The translations under genes were made by a program, and so were the position numbers. A stretch of 64,000 nt of DNA, taken from the NCBI RefSeq assembly GCF_029581195.1, contig NZ_CP120737.1:5929001-5993000 (forward strand). Direction: 5' to 3'. The notes under the pieces were generated by a model. That model saw only the letters and a program-made list of their open reading frames with translations, did no database searches and was not told the origin of the DNA. This document shows positions 15,863 through 22,965 of this stretch, in pieces (the first letter of the stretch is position 1; the number at the start of each line of letters is the position of its first letter). The DNA comes from Solwaraspora sp. WMMD791. Lineage in GTDB: Bacteria > Actinomycetota > Actinomycetes > Mycobacteriales > Micromonosporaceae.

Positions 15863-17191
15863 TCAATCGACTGGCGCGAAGCCGGGCAGCCACTGCTGGA
15901 CGACCTCGCGGTACGCCGCTCGGGCCTCCAGTTGGCTGAGCACCCCGATCGAGCCCAGCGTCACCCGGTGGATCAGCAGGTACGCCGGCGGCAGGTTCAA
16001 ATGCCGGCTCAACTGGTACGCCGGCGACTTCGGGTTGGCCAGTCGGGCCGCCTCCTCCCGCAGCCACTGCCGGGTGAACTGGAACTCCTCGGCGGCCAGC
16101 GGCGCCAGCATCGGCAGCAGGAACTCGAGCACCGCGGGCGCGTCGATCGGATCGTCGGGCTTGATGAAACCCTCGTCTCGCAGCCCGGCCACCACCGCGT
16201 CGGCGTCGCCGTCGAGCGCCAGCCGGACCAGCCGCCCGATCGGCTCCGGATGCCCGCCGGGCAGCCGGGCGACCGCGCCGAAGTCGACCACCCCGAGTCG
16301 GCCGTCGGCCATCAGCCGGAAGTTGCCCGGATGCGGGTCGGCGTGCAGCAGCCCGGCCCGCGCTGGCGCGGAGAAGTGCAGCACCGCCATCAGCAGCCCG
16401 GCCCGGTCGCGTTCCTCGGTGCTGCCCGCTGAGATGATCTTCGACAGCGGCGTACCGTCGATCCACTCGGTGACCAGGACCCGGGGGGCCGCGGCGAGCA
16501 CCGCCGGCACCCGGATCTGGTCGTCGTCGGCGTACGCCGCCGCGAACGCCCGTTGCGACTCGGCTTCCAGCTCGTAGTCCAGCTCCTCGGCGAGCCGGTC
16601 CCGCAGCTCGTTGAGCAGTGGTTTGATGTCCAGCCCCGGCTGGATCGCCCGGAACATGGTGCTGAGTCGGGACAGCTGTTTGAAGTCGGCGAGCAACGCG
16701 TCGCCGGCCCCCGGGTACTGCACCTTGACCGCGACCGGCCGGCCCTCGGGCGAGCCGTCGTGCCAGCGCGCCCGGTGCACCTGCCCGATGCTGGCGGCGG
16801 CGGCCGGGTGGTCGTCGAACTCGACGAACTTCTCCCGCCAGTCGGCACCGAGCTGCTCGGCGAGGACCTTGTGCACGCTGCCGGCCGGCAGCGGCGGGGC
16901 GGCCTCCTGGAGCTTGGTCAGCGCCTGCCGGTACGGCGCCGCCAGCTCCTCGGGCAGCGCCGCCTCGAACACCGACAACGCCTGGCCGGCCTTCATCGCA
17001 CCGCCCTTGAGCTGCCCGAGCACGCTGAACAGCTGCTCGGCGGTGCGTTCCTGGATCTCGGTGGAGATCACGTCGGAGGCGAGCCCGGTGACCCGCTTGC
17101 CCAGCCCCAGGACGGTACGGCCGGCGAAGCCCAGCGGCAGCGCGGCGAGCTTGGCGGTCCTGGACACGGCCCAGCGCGGGATATCGGTCAC
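15863..17191 (-). CDS. ABC1/UbiB-family atypical kinase
   Basis: A 442-residue AarF/ABC1/UbiB protein. Visible hallmarks: the KxGQ signature in LKGGAMKAGQALS (residues about 60-72), the Ala-rich nucleotide loop AAAASIGQVHRA, VAVKVQYPG with the ATP-binding Lys, HADPHPGN as catalytic loop and VVDFGAV as the metal-binding DFG. Members bind ATP and act on lipid or quinone metabolism. The mycobacterial counterpart (Rv3197) is the neighbour of whiB7 and has been linked to macrolide tolerance, so a resistance role is plausible here but inferred only from synteny. Confidence 0.9.
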   Translation of the reverse strand: MTDIPRWAVSRTAKLAALPLGFAGRTVLGLGKRVTGLASDVISTEIQERTAEQLFSVLGQLKGGAMKAGQALSVFEAALPEELAAPYRQALTKLQEAAPPLPAGSVHKVLAEQLGADWREKFVEFDDHPAAAASIGQVHRARWHDGSPEGRPVAVKVQYPGAGDALLADFKQLSRLSTMFRAIQPGLDIKPLLNELRDRLAEELDYELEAESQRAFAAAYADDDQIRVPAVLAAAPRVLVTEWIDGTPLSKIISAGSTEERDRAGLLMAVLHFSAPARAGLLHADPHPGNFRLMADGRLGVVDFGAVARLPGGHPEPIGRLVRLALDGDADAVVAGLRDEGFIKPDDPIDAPAVLEFLLPMLAPLAAEEFQFTRQWLREEAARLANPKSPAYQLSRHLNLPPAYLLIHRVTLGSIGVLSQLEARAAYREVVQQWLPGFAPVD

Positions 17192-17201
17192 CTGGCCATT
17201 G

Positions 17202-18266
17202 TTACCGACGATCGCGTACGGTGACCCCTCCCTGAGCGTGGCTCATGCCACGGCGGGGTGCCGGCCGTCGCTGGCAGGGGCAGCGCGGGTGGACCGACCA
17301 GGCCCGTCGGCGCAGCTGGGCGGGGGCGTGCACCTCGACCGCCGCTCCGACGGTCTCCGGGCTCCCACCGTCGACGAAACTCAGGATCTCGGCGGTGCCG
17401 ATGCTCACGGCGGCGAGCAGGGTGGCGGCGTCGCAGGTGGTCGCCGGGCCGATCGCGCACAACTGGGCGGCGAGCTGCCGCCAGCCCGGGTCACGGTCCT
17501 GCCGGTGCAGGTCGAGGCAGTGCAGGCAGGGCGCGCCGAGGGCAGGTACGAGCGGGCCGACCACCGGTGTGCGGTCCCGGACGTCGATCAGCAGGTGCGC
17601 CTGCCGGCGGCGGGCGAGACCCGCCGCGACCAGGTTGGCCGGGCGGTCGACGCCGAGCAGGACGACCAGGTCGGCCGTACCGAGCGGGCCGGGCCGTACC
17701 GGGGCGGTGCGGGTCTCCGGGGCGACCTGCTCGACCGCGCGGGTGACCTCGTCCCGGACGTGTTCCGGTGCGGGCAGGTCGAGGCCGAGGTGCCCGATCC
17801 CGGATTCGGCCAGGGCGACGGCGAGCGGCCGGACGAGCCGGCCCCGACCGGCCAGCACGATCCGGGCGCGCTGGCGGCGCCGGAGGATCTGGGCGGGTGT
17901 GTCGGCGCTGCCCGGCCGGCGCAGCGCCAGTGCGGCCGCTTCGGTGGTGAGCCGGCGTCGGGCCGGTGCGGGCAGGTTCGCCGGGAGCAGGGTGTGCGCG
18001 CCGACGACGAGTCCGTGGCCGGCGAGCGTGTCGAGCAACTGCTGGGCCTGCTCCCGGGGGACCCCGAGCCGGCCGGCGACGTCGAGGACGGCGCGGGCGG
18101 GGCGGCTGCCGTCGAGGGTGTCGAGCAGCCGGGACAGGGCCGGGTCGGCGAGTTCGAGCAGGACGGCGTGGGTGGGGTCGGCGCCGAGCTGCAGGGTGTG
18201 CGGATCGCGCCAGAGGCGGGCCAAACCGGGCAGCAGGGTCGGCCGGAGCAAGGGGTCGGCGGTCAT
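17202..18266 (-). CDS. ThiF/E1-like protein with C-terminal zinc cysteines
   Basis: A 354-residue protein. The N-terminal 100 residues look like a winged-helix or peptide-clamp region, followed by an E1/ThiF-like Rossmann part (RARIVLAGRGRLVRPLAVALAESGIGHLGLD) in which the usual GxGGxG is degenerate, and C-terminal CLHC ... HPRCPC cysteines that would bind structural zinc. Similar proteins are annotated as TOMM leader-binding or conserved hypothetical proteins, and the mycobacterial positional equivalent is Rv3196. No precursor peptide or YcaO gene is nearby, so a RiPP role is unsupported. The ATG at 18266 is chosen; the DnaA boxes lie 42-103 bases upstream of it. Confidence 0.7.
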   Translation of the reverse strand: MTADPLLRPTLLPGLARLWRDPHTLQLGADPTHAVLLELADPALSRLLDTLDGSRPARAVLDVAGRLGVPREQAQQLLDTLAGHGLVVGAHTLLPANLPAPARRRLTTEAAALALRRPGSADTPAQILRRRQRARIVLAGRGRLVRPLAVALAESGIGHLGLDLPAPEHVRDEVTRAVEQVAPETRTAPVRPGPLGTADLVVLLGVDRPANLVAAGLARRRQAHLLIDVRDRTPVVGPLVPALGAPCLHCLDLHRQDRDPGWRQLAAQLCAIGPATTCDAATLLAAVSIGTAEILSFVDGGSPETVGAAVEVHAPAQLRRRAWSVHPRCPCQRRPAPRRGMSHAQGGVTVRDRR

Positions 18267-18307
18267 GAATGACAGGCTGTCACCGTAACGGAACGGTGCG
18301 CGGATCG

Positions 18308-18369
18308 TTGTCCACAGCCGGTGGCCGCCGTACCCTCGGTTGTCCACAGGAATCGGTGAGTTATCCACA
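18308..18369 (+). promoter_or_regulatory. Cluster of three DnaA boxes
   Basis: TTGTCCACA at 18308-18316 and 18340-18348, and TTATCCACA at 18361-18369. These are the actinobacterial and universal DnaA-box consensus, all in the same orientation. Start-to-start spacings are 32 and 21 bases, close to three and two helical turns. They lie between the ThiF-like gene and a DUF5679 gene. Confidence 0.75.
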
Positions 18370-18415
18370 ACCCGCCGGTAACTCTGTTGGCGGGTCTCGT
18401 CACCGACGGTGCGCA

Positions 18416-18449
18416 GCGGGAAGGGGCGGCCGCAGCCGCCCCTTCCCGC
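18416..18449 (-). terminator. Hairpin after the DUF5679 gene
   Basis: A perfect 15-base-pair stem (18416-18430 with 18435-18449) closes the loop CGCA ten bases past the stop of the DUF5679 gene. No clear U tract follows, as is usual in high-GC actinobacteria. Confidence 0.7.
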
Positions 18450-18458
18450 AGCTCCGGT

Positions 18459-18626
18459 TCAGACCTTGGCCTTGCCCAAGATCCGGTTCACTGTTGTGCC
18501 GCAGACCGGGCACTTGCCCTTGGCCATGTTCATGCCGGTCTTCGACACCTCGACGGTGCCCTCGAAGTCGCGCTTTTCCTTGCACTTCACGCAGTAACCG
18601 TTGTAGGTCTGGGCCTGGTCGGCCAC
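18459..18626 (-). CDS. DUF5679 small zinc-ribbon protein
   Basis: A 55-residue protein with CVKCKEKR at the front and CPVCGTTVNRILGKAK at the back, two CxxC knuckles forming a zinc ribbon, with a basic KGK segment between them. The GTG at 18626 is preceded by GAGGAGGGG. DUF5679 proteins are conserved in Actinobacteria and their role is unknown. Nucleic-acid or ribosome binding is a guess from the fold. Confidence 0.82.
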   Translation of the reverse strand: MADQAQTYNGYCVKCKEKRDFEGTVEVSKTGMNMAKGKCPVCGTTVNRILGKAKV

Positions 18627-19064
18627 GGTGCCCCTCCTCGTCTCGTCGCCGGGTGGTTGCAGACCCGGCGTGCACCCGCTCGCGGCCACCGTTGCGGCGC
18701 CGCGCGCTGGGATTTCTCCACGGCCACTGTTGACCGCTGGTCCGCGGACCCTACCCAGGACTGGGCGGTTCCATGTCAACAATTCGCCGACACTGTGAGT
18801 AAGTCGACGTCGAGAGTGTGCATGCCGGAATACATCGGATAAGTCAGATTCGCAGTGACACGCCGGTAGAAGCTCCGCGAGTGCCCTCTCGACGGGGGGT
18901 GGAGGTGAAAAGTTCTTCGCGATCGCCTACGGTGATCGACAGCGGCTCGGGCGCCAGGTGGGGCGGTCGAGTGGTTAACTTTTTTCGCGACAATCGACCC
19001 CAAAAGGGGTGATTCCGGCGCGCTACGCCGTGTTGCCTCTTGCGTTCACCTGGTCAGTACGGAT
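18627..19064. other. Intergenic region, 438 bases
   Basis: It holds the divergent promoters for the DUF5679 gene and the metallopeptidase gene. A 35-codon frame starting GTG 18905 (stop 19010-19012) has a G-rich sequence ahead of it, but its codon use is unlike its neighbours, so I do not call it. ACCCCAAAAGGGGT at 18997-19010 is a short perfect palindrome. Confidence 0.5.
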
Positions 19065-19070
19065 TAGCGT
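19040..19070 (+). promoter_or_regulatory. Leaderless-type promoter of the DUF45 gene
   Basis: TAGCGT at 19065-19070 fits the actinobacterial -10 TANNNT, and TTGCGT at 19040-19045 is a possible -35 (19-base spacer). The first start codon, GTG 19077, lies only six bases after the -10, which would put it at or very near the 5' end of the transcript. Confidence 0.5.
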
Positions 19071-19076
19071 GCCATC

Positions 19077-19109
19077 GTGAGCGAAACCCGGGGCTGCGCG
19101 GGCCGCTGA
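19077..19109 (+). CDS. Leaderless 10-codon ORF coupled to the metallopeptidase gene
   Basis: GTG 19077 opens a frame encoding VSETRGCAGR whose TGA (19107-19109) overlaps the ATG of the next gene as TGATG. The metallopeptidase ATG itself has no ribosome site, so ribosomes finishing this mini-ORF could restart there. This is inferred from the promoter position and overlap. Confidence 0.4.
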   Translation: MSETRGCAGR

Positions 19110-19639
19110 TGGCGGGGGCGCGCAAGCCGGTCGTCGAGGTGCGGCGCAGTCAGCGCCGGCGCCGGACGGTGTCCGCGTACCGGGAAGGCGAACGGGTCGT
19201 CATCCTCATCCCGGACCAGTTCTCCCGGGCCGAGGAGAGTGAGTGGGTCGACCGGATGCTTGCTCGCCTCGCCGCCCGCGAGGAGCGACTACGGCGCTCG
19301 GACAGCGAACTCGTCGGCCGGGCCCGCCGGCTCGTCGACCGCTACCTGCCCGAGCACGCCCGGGTGGCCGAGCTCGCCAGCGTGCGCTGGGTCACCAACC
19401 AGAACAGCCGCTGGGGGTCGTGCACCCCGGCGGACCGCACCATCCGCATCTCCCACCGAATCCAGGAGATGCCCGACTGGGTGATCGACTACGTGCTGCT
19501 GCACGAGCTGGCGCACCTGGTCGTGCCCAGCCACAACGCCCGATTCTGGGAGCTCGTCGGGCGCTACCCCAAGGCCGAGCGGGCCCGTGGCTATCTGGAG
19601 GGTGTGGCTGCCGCGACCGGCTTCGTACTGGCCGACTGA
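19109..19639 (+). CDS. DUF45 (YgjP-like) zinc metallopeptidase
   Basis: A 176-residue protein with the gluzincin motif HELAHLVVPSHNARFW: HExxH supplies two zinc ligands and the catalytic Glu, and the downstream His and Asn are family-typical. Before it, TNQNSRWGSCTPADRTIRIS is the conserved strand of the DUF45/WLM-related family. No signal peptide or membrane helix, so cytosolic. Substrate unknown. The frame continues upstream to 19040 but would lie ahead of the -10 box, so I chose ATG 19109. Confidence 0.87.
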   Translation: MAGARKPVVEVRRSQRRRRTVSAYREGERVVILIPDQFSRAEESEWVDRMLARLAAREERLRRSDSELVGRARRLVDRYLPEHARVAELASVRWVTNQNSRWGSCTPADRTIRISHRIQEMPDWVIDYVLLHELAHLVVPSHNARFWELVGRYPKAERARGYLEGVAAATGFVLAD

Positions 19640-19737
19640 CCGGCCCGCCTGACCGCCCCCGCGACCCCGGCAGCGCCGCACCGGCATCCGCACTGCCGCA
19701 CCGGAAGCGATCCGCGCCACCCCACTAGAGTGGGCGG

Positions 19738-20328
19738 GTGCGTCGCGCCGTGGTGATCCTGCTCAGTCCGGTCGGCTGGTCGCCGCCCGGCACCGACCCC
19801 GCCACTTGGCGGGCCGCCCTGGCCGAGGACATGGTCGACCTGCTCGCCACGCTCAGCCAGCTGGAACCGGCGATCGCCGCCGCCGCCGAGGACCTGCCAC
19901 TGGCCCGGTCGATCGCCTGGCCGGACATGCCGATCCACACCCTGCCCGAGGCTTCGGTCAGCGCCGCGCTGAGCGCCGTGGCGGCCGACGGCTACGACCA
20001 GGCGGCGGTGCTCGCGGCGGACGCACCCGACCTGCCGGGCCTGCTGATCGGCAAACTGCTGCGGCCGATCACCACCCGACCGGTGGCCGTCGCACCGGCG
20101 CACGGCGGCGGACTGCTCGGCGTGGCCGCCCGCCTACCGGCCCCGGACTGGCTGCCACCGCTGGAGCTGACCGCCGACCCGGAACTGCTGCGGGCCGCCG
20201 CGCCGCGCCGGGCACTGGTGGCGGTGACACCGGCGTGGCATCGGTTGCGGGGCCCGGCCGACCTGGCCGCCCTCGACCCGGCGGTCGAGGGCTGGGAGAC
20301 CACCCGGTCCCTGCTGACCGCCGGCTGA
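19738..20328 (+). CDS. DUF2064-like nucleotidyl/glycosyl transferase-fold protein
   Basis: A 196-residue protein. The segment YDQAAVLAADAPDLPGLLIGKLL matches the nucleotide-sugar pyrophosphorylase-like DUF2064 (GT-A fold) proteins, where the DxPxLP motif binds metal and nucleotide. Substrate unknown. GTG 19738 follows TAGAGT (19726-19731) by six bases, indicating a leaderless transcript. It lies 98 bases after the metallopeptidase gene. Confidence 0.6.
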   Translation: MRRAVVILLSPVGWSPPGTDPATWRAALAEDMVDLLATLSQLEPAIAAAAEDLPLARSIAWPDMPIHTLPEASVSAALSAVAADGYDQAAVLAADAPDLPGLLIGKLLRPITTRPVAVAPAHGGGLLGVAARLPAPDWLPPLELTADPELLRAAAPRRALVAVTPAWHRLRGPADLAALDPAVEGWETTRSLLTAG

Positions 20329-20353
20329 GCGCCACGTCGACACCGGCCGCCGC

Positions 20354-21700
20354 CTACTGCGGCTTGTCCGGTCCGGCTCCCGCGTCCGGTCCAGCCTCCG
20401 GCTTGTCATCCGGTCCAGCCTGCGGTGCGTCGGGTCCGGCCTGCGCGTCAGGCCGGGCCGGTGGCTCCGGCGGCGACGAGCTGAAGTCGATGTCGCCGAG
20501 ATCGAAGTCGAACGTGGCGCGCGCGAACGCGTCCGGGTCGGCGAAGTCGGCGTCCGACGGCAGCAGATCCGGGTGGCTCCAGACCGCGTCCCGCCCGTCG
20601 ACGCCCCGGTGGGTGGTCAGCGCGGCCCACAACGCCGCGGCCTCCCGCAGCCGGCGGGGACGCAGCTCCAACCCGACCAGCGCGGCGAAGGTCTGCTCCG
20701 CCGGGCCGCCGGCGGCCCGCCGCCGGCGGAACGCCTCGGCCAGCTTCACCACGTTCGGCAGCCGGTCGGCCGACGCGCTGTCCACGACGTGGCCCACCCA
20801 GCCCTCGATGAGGGCCAGTACGGTCTCGATCCGGGCCAGCGAGGCCTTCTGCGCGGCGGTGTCCTCCGGCGTGAAGATCCCCTCCATGGCGATCTCCTGC
20901 ATCGACTCCGGGTTGGTTGGGTCGACCCGGCCGAGCGCGTCCTCGATCGCCTCCCGGTTGACGGTGATCCCCGAGGCGTACGTCTCCACCGCCGCCAGCA
21001 CGTGCCCGCGCAGCCACGGCACGTGCTCGAACAGCCGCTGGTGGGCGGCCTCGCGCAGCGCCACGTAGAGGCGGACCTCGTCCTCGGGCAGTTCGAGCCC
21101 GGCACCGTACGTCTTGATGTTGGCCGGCAGCAGCGCGGCCGTGCCGGCCGGTCCCAGCGGCAGCCCGATGTCGCTGGCCGAGAGCACCTCGGTGGCGAGC
21201 GAACCGAGCGCCTGACCGAGCTGGCCGCCGAACAGCGCGCCGCCGAGCGTCGTCATCATCGCCTGCATCGGCCCGAGCTGGCCGCGCGCCTCTGGCGGCA
21301 CCAGGTCACCCATCGCGCCGACCATCCGTCCGGCCACCGGGTCGCAGAGTTTGCGCCAGACGTCCAGCGTCCGGTAGATCCACTCGTTGCGGTTCCACGC
21401 CACCGACGTGCGGATCCCCGACGGCAGCGCCGCCGACGACTCCAGCCACAGGTCGGCCACGCGCAGCGCCTCCGAGACGGTGTGCCACTCGTGCGGGTTG
21501 ACCGCCGGGTCACCCTGGGCGGAGAGCTGGCTGGCCGCCACCTGGCGGGCCAGATCCCAGTTCACCGGGCCGCTGCCCGGCGCGGCGAGTAGTTGCTGCA
21601 GCTGCGCCATGAACTGCTGCAGCTGCTGCGGGTCGTTGGGGTCTGGCGGTTGGCCTCCGGGAAGCTGGAAGCCGAACGGAATATCAGGCACGTCCCCCAC
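20354..21700 (-). CDS. DUF2342 zinc-dependent metallopeptidase-like protein
   Basis: A 448-residue member of the actinobacterial DUF2342 family, often called coenzyme F420 biosynthesis-associated or zinc-dependent metalloprotease. The probable metal site lies in YVALREAAHQRLFEHVPWL (around residues 230-248), and a Gln-rich amphipathic segment (QQLQQFMAQLQQLL) is near the N-terminus. The last 60 residues are low-complexity repeats of AGPD. GTG start without an obvious ribosome site. It corresponds in order to mycobacterial Rv3195. The enzymatic activity is inferred from family naming, not shown. Confidence 0.83.
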   Translation of the reverse strand: MGDVPDIPFGFQLPGGQPPDPNDPQQLQQFMAQLQQLLAAPGSGPVNWDLARQVAASQLSAQGDPAVNPHEWHTVSEALRVADLWLESSAALPSGIRTSVAWNRNEWIYRTLDVWRKLCDPVAGRMVGAMGDLVPPEARGQLGPMQAMMTTLGGALFGGQLGQALGSLATEVLSASDIGLPLGPAGTAALLPANIKTYGAGLELPEDEVRLYVALREAAHQRLFEHVPWLRGHVLAAVETYASGITVNREAIEDALGRVDPTNPESMQEIAMEGIFTPEDTAAQKASLARIETVLALIEGWVGHVVDSASADRLPNVVKLAEAFRRRRAAGGPAEQTFAALVGLELRPRRLREAAALWAALTTHRGVDGRDAVWSHPDLLPSDADFADPDAFARATFDFDLGDIDFSSSPPEPPARPDAQAGPDAPQAGPDDKPEAGPDAGAGPDKPQ

Positions 21701-21817
21701 GGTACGCGGCCGGCACCGCCGGACAGGCCAGCTGAGTTCCGCTCAGCGCGAAGCGGACCGGGTGGGAACCCCGGCTGCGGCGGCATCCGACGCGACGGCG
21801 ATCGGTACGCTCGGCGC

Positions 21818-22840
21818 ATGAGACGTCGCGGTGTCACGGTCCTCCTCGGCGCGCTGCTCACCGCACTGCTCGCGTACGGGGTGTTCGCCGCCCCGGTGCC
21901 GTACGTGGTGCTGGGTCCCGGCCCGACGGTGGACACCCTCGGCGCCGACGACGGCGAGGACGTCATCCAGATCTCCGGCGTCGACACCTCGACCTCGGCC
22001 GGCCAGCTGCGGCTGACCACGGTCGGCGTACGGCCCAACGTGGGGTTGCGGGAGGCGATCGCCGGCTGGTGGAGCGACTCCGAGGCGGTCGTGCCGTACG
22101 ACGTGATCTATCCGCCGGGGCAGACCCGCGAGGAGGTCGAGGAGCGCAACGCGGAGGACTTCGCCGCCTCGCAGACCAGCGCCGAGACCGCCGCGCTGCG
22201 CCAGCTCGGCTACCCGGTGCAGGTGCTGGTGCGGGCGGTCACGCCGGACGGGCCGTCGGTGGGGCGGCTGCAGACCGACGACGTGATCACCTCGGTCGAC
22301 GGTGCGCCGGTCACCTCGGCCACCCAGCTGACCGAGCTGATCCGGGCGCAGCCGGTCGGGACCACGCTGACCGTCGGCTACACCCGTGCCGACCAGCCCG
22401 GCACCGCCGAGATCACCACCCGGGCCACCGACGGCGGCCCACCCCGGATCGGCGTCGAGATCACCGAGGACCAGCCCCGGCCGTTCGAGCTGACCATCGA
22501 CCTGGACGAGATCGGCGGGCCCAGCGCCGGGCTGATGTTCGCCCTGGGCATCATCGACAAGATCGAGGCGGAGGATCTCACCGGCGGGAAGATCATCGCT
22601 GGTACGGGCACCATCGACGAGCAGGGCAACGTCGGCGCGATCGGCGGCATCCCGCAGAAGCTGGTCGGGGCGAAGTCGGCCGGTGCGGTGGCGTTCCTGG
22701 TGCCCGAGGCGAACTGCGCCGAGGCGGTGGCGAACGCCGTACCGGATCTGCCCTTGCTGCGGGTGGCGACGCTCGACGAGGCGCTCGACGCGCTGGCGGA
22801 CCTGCGCGCCGGGCGCCAGCCGGCGCTCTGCGACGGCTGA
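21818..22840 (+). CDS. Membrane-anchored PDZ/Lon-type serine protease
   Basis: A 340-residue protein: N-terminal signal anchor (VLLGALLTALLAYGVF), a PDZ domain (about residues 130-215; DGPSVGRLQTDDVITSVDGAPV) and a C-terminal S16 Lon protease domain. The catalytic Ser is in GGPSAGLMFALG and the Lys in IPQKLVGAKSAGA, forming the Lon Ser-Lys dyad. It is expected to degrade envelope proteins outside the membrane. ATG 21818 follows TACGCT (21806-21811) by six bases, a leaderless arrangement. Corresponds to mycobacterial Rv3194c. Confidence 0.9.
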   Translation: MRRRGVTVLLGALLTALLAYGVFAAPVPYVVLGPGPTVDTLGADDGEDVIQISGVDTSTSAGQLRLTTVGVRPNVGLREAIAGWWSDSEAVVPYDVIYPPGQTREEVEERNAEDFAASQTSAETAALRQLGYPVQVLVRAVTPDGPSVGRLQTDDVITSVDGAPVTSATQLTELIRAQPVGTTLTVGYTRADQPGTAEITTRATDGGPPRIGVEITEDQPRPFELTIDLDEIGGPSAGLMFALGIIDKIEAEDLTGGKIIAGTGTIDEQGNVGAIGGIPQKLVGAKSAGAVAFLVPEANCAEAVANAVPDLPLLRVATLDEALDALADLRAGRQPALCDG

Positions 22841-22965
22841 CACCACCGCCGGGCGCGGGCGGCTGACACCGGTCAGCCTGACCTCAACCGGCCTTGAGGT
22901 GGACACACCCCGTAGTCTTGGTGCCTGATCGCCAGCGGATCACACCAACGTGCGGAGTGCCAATC

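Noticed and set aside
17202-18266. RiPP (TOMM) biosynthetic locus based on the ThiF-like protein
   Set aside because: No YcaO, dehydrogenase or precursor peptide gene is nearby, and the gene belongs to a conserved housekeeping block.
18308-18369. Replication origin oriC
   Set aside because: Only three DnaA boxes, no AT-rich unwinding element and no dnaA, dnaN or gyrB gene nearby. Kept as a DnaA-binding cluster only.
18905-19012. 35-codon ORF before the DUF45 gene
   Set aside because: A G-rich stretch precedes the GTG, but codon use is unlike the chromosome, and the downstream gene's own promoter begins after it.
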